Source of the DNA: Tillandsia leiboldiana | Lineage: Eukaryota; Streptophyta; Magnoliopsida; Poales; Bromeliaceae | Direction: 5' to 3' | DNA: 64,000 nucleotides | NCBI GenBank assembly: GCA_029204045.2 | Contig: CM055069.1 | Location: 27,074,825-27,138,824, forward strand | Shown here: in pieces, positions 32,539 to 41,275 of the stretch | Layout: each line of letters begins with the position of its first letter | How positions within the stretch are numbered: the first letter of the stretch is position 1 | The notes under the pieces: generated by a model | The model's input: the letters and a program-made list of their open reading frames with translations, nothing else | Told to the model about the DNA's origin: nothing | Database searches by the model: none | Translations under genes and position numbers: made by a program

Positions 32539-35500
32539 ATTAGATAAACTTGAAGACCATTAGATGCATCATTAATATTGGAAGTATTATTATGAGAAGA
32601 TGCAACAGCAGGAGTATCATCATCTAGAGAAATATCGAGGGTAGATTTTTCAGATGCAAAGTGAAAAGCTTCATCTACTTTAACATTTATGGATTCTACG
32701 AATCGTCTTAGATTCCAAGTTAAATACTCGATATGCTCTACTATTAGTAGAATACCCCAAGAAAATCCCTTCGTCACTTCGTGAGTCAAACTTTCCAAGA
32801 TTTCACGGTCACGTAAAATGTAACACCGACTCCCGAAGATGCGAAAATATTTGATGTTGGGTTTTCTACCACACCATAGTTCATATGGTGTATTTAACGT
32901 TCCCGGGCGCAAGAACACTCGATTAATGACATAGACAGCAGTGTTCACAGCTTCAGCCCAAAAATGTAGCGGTAAATTCCGGCTGTGAAGCATCACACGT
33001 GCCATCTCTTGAACAACCCTGTTCTTGCGCTCGACAACACCATTCTGTTGAGGTGTATAGGGTGCAGAGAATTCATGCTTAATACCGTTTGAAGTACAAA
33101 AGTCAATGAATTTTGAATTAATGAATTCTCCACCTCTATCACTTCTAACACGAATGATCTTTTCATTCTTTTCAATCATAATACGAAGGCAAATCTCCTG
33201 AAAAGAATCAAAAGTATCAGCTTTCTCTTTTAAAAATGCTACCCAAGAATACCGAGAGAAAACATCAACCAATAAAAAAATATACCATTTACCTCCCAAA
33301 GATGGTTGACGGGTCGGCCCCATTAAGTCCATGTGCAAAAGTTCCAAGGGCCGTTTTGTACCAACGTGGTTCAAGTTCTTGTGTGCAGTCCTAGACTGTT
33401 TTCCCTTTTGGCAACCACCACACACAACGTTTTGTTTAAATAAAAGTTTTGGAACCCCCTTGACCACGTCCTTGTTTGAAATTCTAGTAAGTTCCTTAAA
33501 ATTTAAGTGACCTAGCCTTTCATGCCAAAGAGTTTCATTATTCAAAGTGGCTAAGTTACAATTTTCAGAAAATTTATTAGGAACAACATAACAATTGTTT
33601 TCAGATCTAACCCCTTTTAAAAAGAAGACATGGTCCTTATCAGTTACAACGCATTCAACAGATGAAAAGTTAACTGAAAAACCATTGTCGCAAAGTTGAC
33701 TTATGCTTATGAGGTTAGTCTTAAGACCATCAACAAATAAGACGTTTTTCAAAATCGGGCCATCTGGAATAGCTACCGTCCCTTTTCCAACAATTGTGGA
33801 AGATCGACCGTCTCCGAAAACAACAAGTCCTCCGGAGATTTTCTCAAGATTTTGAAAACTATTTTTGTCACCGGTCATGTGACGGGAACAACCGCTATCC
33901 AGATACCAAGACGAACTATCATATGCATGTAAGGAAACATTGGTAACAAGACAAGGGTAAATTTCACCTTTGCGCACCCAAACCCTTTTGGAGTGCGTCG
34001 GTAATGGTCGTGAGGTTATTCTCCTAGGTGAAGGCGTCTTGTCAGATCGATTGCCGCTCCTTGATGATGTCGTCTTGCGCGGTGAACGACCAAGGCTCTT
34101 TTCATTTGAAAAGTTTTGCTTTGATTTCCGGGGAGGCGCCTTTTTGGTAGTCGTTGCAAGAGGTGATTGAGGTGAGCGTTTGACTCCCGTCTTGCAATAT
34201 CTTCTTATGTGCCCTGAAACACCACAACGGAAACATACCTTAGATCTTGACGATCCCAAAGAGGATGAAGTAGGTTTGTTGTAGTTGTTTGTCTTGAATT
34301 CCGGTGTCGGAGGAGGAGATACCGACTGAGGCACAAAAACTGTCCCACTCGAACTTGGACTGTTTCCAGTTTGAGTGTATCCGAGGCCGAACCGATTTGA
34401 TTGACCAAGACCAAGAAGTCTATCCAACTTACTCCTTCCTGAAGAGAATCGCTGTAAGTCATCCTTGAGTTGGAAAATGGTCTTTGTCATTTCCAGGTTA
34501 TCCTGTCGAGCCTCGTTGTAGAGCTTTGAGAAGTGATTCGCTTTATCCACCAGATTTGTATGTTCCTTCTCAAAACGCTCATTGGACTCTTGAAGGGAAA
34601 CATTTACTTTTATCAGATTTTCCCTTTCCACTTCAAGAGCGTTTGAGAGAGAAGTTGCTCTTTTTGCTTCTTCTTCGAGATCATGCACTCTCCCTCTCAA
34701 ACTCTTGTTTTGCTTAGCCACTTTCTTTGAATCCCTCAAAAGTCTGTGGTAGGCTAAAGCAAAATCTTCACCTTCCGAATCATCCGATCCATTGTCCGTT
34801 GCAATCTTTTCAACAGTGGAGTTGGACAACGACTCGGATGTACTTGCCATAAAGCACATGAAGGGTGAAGATACGGACGCGTGGAATGCCGTGGAGCTCT
34901 TTTCTTCATCACTCGAAGACGACTCATTTGACGTTGAGTTGTCATCCCAAGTGACGACTTGCATCGCCTTCTTCTTTGCCGGATACTTGTTGGGACACTC
35001 CGTTGCAATGTGGCCGTAGCCTCGACATTTGAAGCATTGTAGTTGTCCCTCTGAACTTTTCTTATCCTTTGAGAAGTTCTCTTGCTTTCTTGACTTGTAA
35101 CTTGAAGTACCCTTGCCTTTGTTCGACTTTTCGAAGGATGGAGATTTACTTGAATTACCCCTTCGAAAGTTGCGGCGAAACTTCCTTGTCAAGAGAGCGA
35201 GCTGCTTCTCAAATTCCTCCATTGAAAGGTTCTCGTCATCGTCTGAGGAGGATGTATCCGCGTCTTCTTCCTTAGTTGTTTTCAACGCATAACCTGAAGA
35301 CTTAGAAGAGGATGCTTTTCCAGAAGAATTGTTAGTAGTAAATGTCATTTCATAAGTTTGTAATGCACCAACTAATTCTTCTACACGTATTTCGTCCGGG
35401 TGTTTAATAGTTTCAATGGCAGTAACCTTTGGGCGAAATCGTTCAGGAAGAGTTCTTAAGATCTTTCTTACAATCTTAAATTCTGGAATCTTCTCTCCCA

Positions 35501-35966
35501 GGTTAGCACATGAGTTTACGATGTCTTGCAATCGTGTATAGTAGTCCGTGAAAGATTCATTTTCTGCCATCAAGATAGAGTCAAACTTGCTCGTAAGCAT
35601 TTGTAGTTTCTGAATCTTCACGAGGTTAGTTCCCTCATGTGTAACCTGAAGAACATCCCAGATTTCTTTCGCAGTCTCACATGCTGAGACGCGAGAGAAC
35701 TCAGTTTGAGATAAGGCATTAAAAATAGCATTAATTCCCTTGCCATTGTAAGAAGATGAGTCTAACTCTTCCTTGGTCCATTTCGACCTAGGTTTTAAGG
35801 TGTGGACATCACCAATAAATTCAGTTGGATTAGACCATCCTAATTCAATTGATTGCCACACCCGTTCATCGATGGAAACTAAAAAGGCTTTCATCCGCAC
35901 TTTCCAGTACGCATAATTTGTTCCATCGAAGAACGGGGGTCGGTTGATGTTTCCACCTTCAACCAT
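32382..35966 (-). CDS. Copia-3 gag-protease-integrase polyprotein (contig B copy)
   Basis: ATG at 35966, 20 nt inside the PBS, opening MVEGGNINRPPFFDGTNYAYW, a typical copia gag entry. Order: gag with the gag-polypeptide region (about residues 1-210), first CCHC knuckle CFKCRGYGHIATEC (about 310), a coiled coil of about 100 residues (about 395-500), second knuckle CFRCGVSGHIRRYC (about 580), protease DSGCSRHMTG (about 690), integrase HHCC (about 812-850) and DDE core with D in HMDLMG (about 880), D in RSDRGGEF (about 940) and E in VERKNR (about 977). From about 32820 downward frame slips scramble the last 130 residues in this copy; contig A reads correctly there. Taken together the two contigs show no disabling change, so this element may encode a full polyprotein. 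Confidence 0.92.
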   Translation of the reverse strand: MVEGGNINRPPFFDGTNYAYWKVRMKAFLVSIDERVWQSIELGWSNPTEFIGDVHTLKPRSKWTKEELDSSSYNGKGINAIFNALSQTEFSRVSACETAKEIWDVLQVTHEGTNLVKIQKLQMLTSKFDSILMAENESFTDYYTRLQDIVNSCANLGEKIPEFKIVRKILRTLPERFRPKVTAIETIKHPDEIRVEELVGALQTYEMTFTTNNSSGKASSSKSSGYALKTTKEEDADTSSSDDDENLSMEEFEKQLALLTRKFRRNFRRGNSSKSPSFEKSNKGKGTSSYKSRKQENFSKDKKSSEGQLQCFKCRGYGHIATECPNKYPAKKKAMQVVTWDDNSTSNESSSSDEEKSSTAFHASVSSPFMCFMASTSESLSNSTVEKIATDNGSDDSEGEDFALAYHRLLRDSKKVAKQNKSLRGRVHDLEEEAKRATSLSNALEVERENLIKVNVSLQESNERFEKEHTNLVDKANHFSKLYNEARQDNLEMTKTIFQLKDDLQRFSSGRSKLDRLLGLGQSNRFGLGYTQTGNSPSSSGTVFVPQSVSPPPTPEFKTNNYNKPTSSSLGSSRSKVCFRCGVSGHIRRYCKTGVKRSPQSPLATTTKKAPPRKSKQNFSNEKSLGRSPRKTTSSRSGNRSDKTPSPRRITSRPLPTHSKRVWVRKGEIYPCLVTNVSLHAYDSSSWYLDSGCSRHMTGDKNSFQNLEKISGGLVVFGDGRSSTIVGKGTVAIPDGPILKNVLFVDGLKTNLISISQLCDNGFSVNFSSVECVVTDKDHVFFLKGVRSENNCYVVPNKFSENCNLATLNNETLWHERLGHLNFKELTRISNKDVVKGVPKLLFKQNVVCGGCQKGKQSRTAHKNLNHVGTKRPLELLHMDLMGPTRQPSLGGKWYIFLLVDVFSRYSWVAFLKEKADTFDSFQEICLRIMIEKNEKIIRVRSDRGGEFINSKFIDFCTSNGIKHEFSAPYTPQQNGVVERKNRVVQEMARVMLHSRNLPLHFWAEAVNTAVYVINRVFLRPGTLNTPYELWCGRKPNIKYFRIFGSRCYILRDREILESLTHEVTKGFSWGILLIVEHIEYLTWNLRRFVESINVKVDEAFHFASEKSTLDISLDDDTPAVASSHNNTSNINDASNGLQVYLMCRNHLIYLRVLRFNKRYESPRIIRNRILLEIHKKELEFGGSWFVDSLATYL

Positions 35967-35986
35967 TGTTTACAACCCTATTCCCT

Positions 35987-35997
35987 CTCTGATACCA
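35987..35997 (-). other. Copia-3 primer binding site
   Basis: Minus strand TGGTATCAGAG, complementary to initiator Met-tRNA, two bases inside the 5' LTR end. Confidence 0.92.
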
Positions 35998-35999
35998 CT

Positions 36000-37340
36000 T
36001 GTTGGGTTATATGTAATAAGGATCTAAATAGGGGAAAAAACACCTAGAGGGGGGTGAATAGGTGTAAACGTATAAACACTCAAAAATCGTTGCGATAAAA
36101 ACCCAATGCGGAAATAAAAAATAACTCGCAAGATTTTTACGTGGAAAACTCCATCACCGGAGTAAAAAACCACGGGACCGATAACACGGCAGAAATCCAC
36201 TAGAATTAAAACACGTACAAGGTGATTTAACGTACACACTTACGACTCAACCTTTTCCATACGCTCCTAGAGGATCTTCTCCGCTCGCTCCGCGACGCTT
36301 CTCGAATCCACGATCTGCGCCCAACGCCGAATCCACGACGTCCAACGTCGAATCCACGACGTCCGACCGAGTCCACGGTCTTCACCCAATAGCACCCTTC
36401 GAATCCACGAATGTGCCTCGCTCCGAATCCACGAGAGCGGTTGAACCTTGAATCCACAAGGACACGCGAATCCACGCGCCGATTTTTGGGGTAAATCGTT
36501 GTTTTTGGTGGTGATGATCCGCCGAATACTTAGATCAAAGATAGATCGGAAATACCATCTAAGTATTCATTAGTTTGATTCAACTCAAGATGTGAGTATG
36601 AAAACATAGAATCAAACTAATCAATATAGATGAAGAAACATAGAGTATTCTCTAATGATTTCCTTTCTTCTCTATATGTGGATCTAGAGCCGTATAAGAT
36701 GATATAGGAAAATGACGGCTATTTGGATTTAACCCTAGAAAAAGAGTCATAGGGTCTATTTATAGGTTAGAAACCCATGGAAGGAGATAAGAATAAAAAA
36801 CCTAACATTTCTGGAAATTTTACGGACGGCGATCCGGATCGGATTAGCTGTGATCCGGATCGTCGTAACGAGTCAGGCAATTCCAGAAAAATGAAGGTTC
36901 GGGATCCGGATCGAAGTGCTTGATCCGGATCGTTCATACAGTTCACCAAACATCAACGTTCGGGATCCGGATTGCGAAGCCTGATCCGGATCGTTAAAGG
37001 AAGATGGTAAACTCAGTGTTCGGGATCCGGATCGAGAGAGGCTACGATCCGGATTGAACTGGTGTATGAACGAACCACCTTCGGGATCCGGAACGAACAA
37101 CCTGATCCGGATCCTGAACATGTCCCAAGTCCAGTTTTTGATTTTTATGCAATGAAAGATTCTTCCAAGTGTTTCTACACTACAAAAAGTATTCGGATCA
37201 CACAAAATCTTTAGTTAAACATACCTGATCCTTTTGAATTCTTCTTTCTTGAGATTGAGTTAAATGATCCAACTTTCTTCACCTTCAATCTTCAAGACTT
37301 GAGACTTTCACGAAACTACGCCAACTCAAATTCCGTAACA
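36000..37340 (-). repeat. Copia-3 5' LTR
   Basis: 1341 bp, TGTTACGG...ATAACCCAACA on the minus strand. Same layout as the 3' LTR: ten CCGG-centred palindromes (36828-37120), TATA box near 36757-36767, phased GTGGATTCG repeats (36300-36475). It ends at the AAGGC duplication 37341-37345. Confidence 0.95.
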
Positions 37341-37359
37341 AAGGCGTTACCGCGTGACC

Positions 37360-38130
37360 GTAAAGCGCGCCGCGCGGGGACGGTGCCCGCGCGGCCGCGG
37401 CTAGAGCCGCGCGGGATCAAGCTCCCCGCGTGGCCGCGACTAGGGTAAACGCCGCGCGGGGCCGGTGCCCGCGCGGCAGCGGCGCGCGCCGCGCGGGGTG
37501 GGTGCCCGCGCGGTGGCGGCATCGCACGCCGCGCGGGGCCATGCCCGCGCGGCGGCCGCGGCGCGTGCCGCGCCGGGGCGGGTGCCCGCGCGGCGGCGGC
37601 ATCGCATGCCGCGCGGGGCCATGCCCGCGCGGCCGGCGCGGCCCGTGCCGGTCGGGCGGGTGCCCGCGCGGCGGCGACATCGCATGCCGCGCGGGACCTT
37701 GCCCGCGCGGCTGCAGCTTGTGCCGCGCGGGCGCGTGCCCGCGCGGCGGCGGCGGTGGCGGTTCATGCCGCGTGGGGCCCTGCCCGCGCGGTCGCGGTTT
37801 GTGCCGCGCGGGCCGGTGCCCGCGCGACGGTGACAGCACGTGACTCGCGGGGCCATGCCCGCACGGCCCAAGCTAATGCAGCGCGGGCGGGCGCCCGTGC
37901 GGTTGCGGCGCGCGGGGTTGGTGCCTGCGCGGCCGCGGTTTGCGCCATGCGAGGCCGAGGTCCGCACGATCGCGGAAGGTGCCGCGCGGCGTTGGTGCCT
38001 GTGCGGCTGCGGCTTGTACCGCGCGGAGCTAGGGCCCGCGCGGTCACGACAAACGCCACGCGGGGATGGTGCCCGCGCGGTCGTATGACCCGTGACACCG
38101 CGGGGGCGGCCGCGTCGCTCGACGCGCATG
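37360..38130. repeat. GC-rich array of hairpin-forming units (5' LTR copy)
   Basis: About 18 degenerate units of roughly 40-46 bases. Each pairs CCGCGCGGG with CCCGCGCGG around a short GGCCxT-type loop, joined by variable linkers such as CGGCGGCATCGCATG. Almost every unit keeps both arms of the palindrome. The 3' LTR carries a homologous array (44535-45400). Confidence 0.88.
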
Positions 38131-38420
38131 GGCGCCACCGCCGGGTCAAGTTGTCCTTAGTGTTTTGAGTTGTTTGGGCTTGGTTTATCCACTACTATAT
38201 TGTTGATCTGACCATGGCTCTTTTGGGGACTACTTCTAGGTCGGGGCGTCAACAGAGAGCAAGGTTCAGTCTCCGGAATACGCGTTTCGCATAATCAAGG
38301 TGGGTAGGTGTTGGTTATTACCGGTGAGGTGTCGTTTCCGAATACTCGTTTTGATAAAGTAGATACGGTTATAATTTGACTAACCCCCTAGCATGTGAAT
38401 CCCTTTTACTATTTCAATCG

Positions 38421-38520
38421 AGCGGCTGCGGTCGCAGGTGCGGTATACTTTTCTGGTTATAGCGGCTGCGGTGGCAGGTGTGTTATACTACTCTGGTTAT
38501 AGCGGCTGAGGTCGCAAGGC
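38421..38520. repeat. 40-bp tandem triplicate
   Basis: Units starting AGCGGCTG at 38421, 38461 and 38501 with the core GGTCGCAGGTGCGGTATACT. The same triplicate is in the 3' LTR at 45700-45799 and 56664-56763. Confidence 0.9.
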
Positions 38521-39408
38521 ATTAAAACACTCTTATTGCTTACACGCACACCGGCAGTTTGGCCACTGCAGAGGGTGTATTTTTTCGGAAAGATGGTAAG
38601 TCATTTACAAGTGTACCCCACAAGGGGAGGTTAGTGGGGACCCCTCAAGGGGAGGCGGCTGCTACTTGGGCAGTCGAGGGGTTGGAGGCACCAAGAAGAT
38701 GAGTACGGTATTGGGGTTGGTGCCCAAAATACTCAGATAGCTGGGGTAGGTGCCCAGCGGGACTTTCAACAGGGATTTAGCGATACATGAGGGGGAGGGG
38801 AAAAGTAAATGTCCGGTGACGTGGTGTGTTCTTTCTATTTATTACGTTTACTTGCTTGTTCTCTACTTTATCAGTCACTGACAACCCACACTGTGACAGG
38901 TTCGAGTAGGGGTGGATTTCGGGACGACGGTGAGGCATCAGTTAGAGGACACTAGCTAAGAGGGCTAGTAAAACGATACTTTATCTTATTTATCTTATTT
39001 ATCTTTGGTTATGGCATTACTATGTTTAGTTCAACTGTGATTCATATAGTGTGGCTTCTGATGGATGTTGGGAGGAGGACTTTCTTATAATTAACTAGTG
39101 AATGATAGGATGTGTAATTGTGGCTTGTTTTCAAATACAAACCGATTTCAAAGATGTTTTCAAAGCAAGTGCCGTGTGGGCACCGATTTTAAAACCCGTG
39201 GATTTATCCTTTCAAGTTAATGGCCGCACAAAGAGTTTGCGAAAATGATTTAGAAAACTGGGTGCCGTGTGGGCACCGATTTTTAAAACCCATGGGTTTA
39301 TGCTATAGACTGTATAAGATAGCGGTGATGGTTTGATGTACTATATCCTCTCCTCGTTGCATGTCATGATTGGAATGGTTAAAGCATTGGAATTGATTGT
39401 GACGCCGT

Positions 39409-39457
39409 GCATATACAAAGGAGACTCCGCCCGTTTGGGGAGTGAATTTGTATATGC
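39409..39457. other. Hairpin near the end of the Gypsy-2 LTR
   Basis: Arms GCATATACAAA and TTTGTATATGC are perfect complements; a second stem ACTCC/GGAGT lies between them. It sits about 100 bases before the LTR end, probably in R/U5, so it would be present in the RNA. The 3' LTR copy at 46687-46735 keeps the arms and has one changed base in the inner part. Confidence 0.8.
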
Positions 39458-39563
39458 GGCGGGTCTGATACGCGCCGGAGGCAAGGTTCATGTAATTACT
39501 TAAGAAAAAAAAAATAGGTACGTTTTCCGCTCCTTTAGAACCGCCGGGGCGTGACAGATTTTA

Positions 39564-39574
39564 TGGTATCAGAG
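39564..39574 (+). other. Gypsy-2 primer binding site and leader
   Basis: TGGTATCAGAG, initiator Met-tRNA type, 7 nt after the LTR end. The 240-base leader to the gag ATG (39575-39816) shows no other feature. Confidence 0.9.
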
Positions 39575-39816
39575 AAAACGGCTTTAACCAAGGAGATCAT
39601 GACTAACATCCACAGAATGTAATGACACAAGTGACTAACAAAGTTGATAACCAAAGTATAGGTGTGTCGCGTACGAGCGTGAGCGCGGGGAAATAAGGGA
39701 TCGAGTCCCAGGGATAGAAGGTCAAGGTGCTGGGATTTCCTAGACACAATAGGATTGATGTGATTTCTTGGTGTGTACAGATAACAGTCCGGGTTAGTGA
39801 TCAACGGCCAACGGGA

Positions 39817-40809
39817 ATGGACACTGCAGCCGAGGCGAACCGCTTACTACGCAACCAGCTGCGCGAGGTGGCCGGGCAGCTGCTGACCCTCACTGAACGC
39901 TTGTGCATACTGACACGAGAGCTTGAGAGTGTCGACTGTTTTCAGCGCAGCGTCAGGGACGATGCCTTTCGTAGAATGCCATCGGCAGGCTTTCCCACCT
40001 ATCAAGAGGCGGTCGACTTGGTCGTGCAGGCAGAGCATGAACTTGCCGAAGCACGTGCTCGGTGGGGACACCCCGGGATGCAGCAGGGCCTGGGAAACCC
40101 CTACCCCGGTTCGACAGGGGACTTCTATCAGAAGGGCCGGGCGACAAAACGCCCGAAGACAGGACAGGAATCTGAACAAACGCTGAAAGAGGGACCTGAA
40201 CCCTCGAAGCCGTGTGTCATTTGTGGTGGCGCGCACCCAATGATGGGCTGCCCTTGGCGGAACGAACACTGCTTCCGATGCGGCAGGCCGGGCCACACAC
40301 GTTACACGTGCCCCCGGAAACCGGCTGTCACTAGACCCCCGGCGCCGCGACCCGACGTAACGAAGAGAGCTGCCACCCTCACCCCACAAGGGAGCCCCAA
40401 CTCAGGAAGCAGGGCAAATCGACGCCCGAAGAAAGTACAGAAAGGCGGGCAGGTGCCAACAGGAGGCCAGGAATCGTCACGGGGACCCTGTGTTATTTGC
40501 GGAAAGGCACATCGAGTGACTAACTGCCTTTGGAGGTACTCCCACTGCAACAAGTGCGGCAAGCCGGATCACGCCCGCGCTTCATGCCCGCAAGAACTAC
40601 CCGCTACAGCCGCCGTGCCGCAGCCGAGAGGACGAGAAGATACTGCGGTCCCCGACCCACAGGGGGACCGACACGATGACCTACACGCGACAGATCCCTA
40701 CGACGCCACCTCCCTACCCAGCCACGCCGTGCGCTGCTGGCCCAAAGGGTGTGGGCGGACTCCCCCAACCTTCCCATTGGATGACGCAATGTCCCAGAAT
40801 GGGAAATAG
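39817..40809 (+). CDS. Gypsy-2 gag derivative with four zinc knuckles (330 aa)
   Basis: ATG at 39817 (MDTAAEANRLL), preferred over an upstream ATG at 39727 because gag similarity and a coiled-coil-like Leu/Glu stretch (residues 1-40) start there. A short segment, GFPTYQEAVDLVVQAEHEL, resembles the last helix of a gypsy capsid; the preceding 200 or so capsid residues are absent. Two similar modules follow (about residues 132-166 and 224-259). Each has a CX2CX3HX4C knuckle and then a CX2CX4HX4C knuckle, for example CVICGGAHPMMGC with CFRCGRPGHTRYTC. Such knuckles bind RNA in nucleocapsid. The frame is open to a TAG, yet a particle cannot form without the capsid core. It may act with helper gag or be a relic. 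Confidence 0.75.
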   Translation: MDTAAEANRLLRNQLREVAGQLLTLTERLCILTRELESVDCFQRSVRDDAFRRMPSAGFPTYQEAVDLVVQAEHELAEARARWGHPGMQQGLGNPYPGSTGDFYQKGRATKRPKTGQESEQTLKEGPEPSKPCVICGGAHPMMGCPWRNEHCFRCGRPGHTRYTCPRKPAVTRPPAPRPDVTKRAATLTPQGSPNSGSRANRRPKKVQKGGQVPTGGQESSRGPCVICGKAHRVTNCLWRYSHCNKCGKPDHARASCPQELPATAAVPQPRGREDTAVPDPQGDRHDDLHATDPYDATSLPSHAVRCWPKGCGRTPPTFPLDDAMSQNGK

Positions 40810-41275
40810 CAGGTAACACCTAAACTACTTTCTCCTAGTTGGGAACACCCGTCGAACTGGAGCAGTCCTTTCTGGTCCGACCCCTTTAGTCCCTCTTGCC
40901 TTTTGGGTTATACCTTACGACTCCCCGCTCTCCCTTGTCGTTTTTCTTTTCTCCGCCCAAGTTCCGCTATAGGAGTTGACGTACTGTAGTTGTGAGGGGG
41001 GGGGGGGTGGGGCTACGCCTGTGCAACATCAATCGGGGAATATGTAAGGCCATAGCATAGAACAATACCCCCCACCTTGGGTTGAAGACGTATTCGAACA
41101 ACAACAGGAGCGACGCCGCCTTCGGGGGTTGTTTCGCAACCCGGCTATAGCATTTTGGATGGTAGTAATATCCAAGAGGTTACGAGAGTTGAGCGTGCTA
41201 GAGCTAGAGTAGTTCTAGGATGGGTGACCCTCTGGGAAGTTGGGGCATCACGGTTGGGGTAGCGGGGCGGATTGT
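40810..41275 (+). other. Foreign segment replacing protease and front of RT
   Basis: No protease or RT motif is readable. It contains a run of 12 G at 40996-41007 and the 5S-like fragment. RT similarity resumes at about 41280 (RQVIVRSEDIPNTAFRT). The segment is present in both contig copies (second copy 51784-52249). Confidence 0.8.
41187..41240 (+). ncRNA. 5S rRNA-like fragment (54 nt)
   Basis: From AGTTGAGCGTGCT to CTAGGATGGGTGACC and CTGGGAAGT it matches the plant 5S rRNA consensus (as I remember it) at about 47 of 54 positions without gaps. The match covers the box A, intermediate element and box C region that binds TFIIIA. The 5' half and the 3' end of 5S are not recognisable, so this is no 5S gene. 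A Cassandra-type TRIM LTR, which carries a 5S domain, is a possible source. Confidence 0.7.

Larger units (their letters stand above)
21416..34833. repeat. Second copy of 7876-21315 (contig overlap)
   Basis: Colinear with 7876-21315 through every element border: the Copia-1 LTR end, Copia-2, the Gypsy-2 LTR start and Copia-3 down to mid-gag. Differences are mainly single-base indels in homopolymers, dense at 21420-22440 and 30360-31620, plus a sprinkling of substitutions. Features inside are listed below as contig B copies. Confidence 0.92.
13001..37340 (-). mobile_element. Copia-3: complete SIRE-type copia element (as assembled, spanning gap 1)
   Basis: Bounded by AAGGC duplications at 12996-13000 and 37341-37345. 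In the window it appears 24 kb long because the contig overlap is included. Contig B alone holds a whole copy, 26533-37340 (10.8 kb). Order on the minus strand: 5' LTR 36000-37340, PBS, gag-PR-INT-RT-RH, spacer with promoter-like block and intron, env-like ORF, polypurine tracts, 3' LTR. The two LTRs (13001-14341 and 36000-37340, both 1341 bp) differ at about 18 positions by eye. Inserted in the Gypsy-2 5' LTR. Confidence 0.93.
37341..39556 (+). repeat. Gypsy-2 5' LTR, second part
   Basis: Begins with the right copy of AAGGC and resumes the LTR exactly where it was cut. It ends GGGGCGTGACA. It carries the GC-rich hairpin array, a 40-bp triplicate and a U5 hairpin, listed separately. No gene; the open frames at 37316-38168 on both strands are repeat artefacts. 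Confidence 0.93.

Noticed and set aside
7876..34833. A genuine recent tandem duplication of a 13-kb nested block.
   Set aside because: Copy borders coincide exactly with contig ends on both sides of the N-run, and a second gap shows the same pattern. Overlap is far simpler, though not proven without reads.
37316..38168. Overlapping long open frames on both strands rich in Ala, Arg, Gly and Pro (also 44479-45490 and 55374-56454).
   Set aside because: They are open in nearly every frame because the GC-rich hairpin array lacks stop codons. No domain is seen and the peptides only mirror the repeat.
41187..41240. A functional 5S rRNA gene.
   Set aside because: Only the internal control region is recognisable; the 5' half and 3' end are missing.
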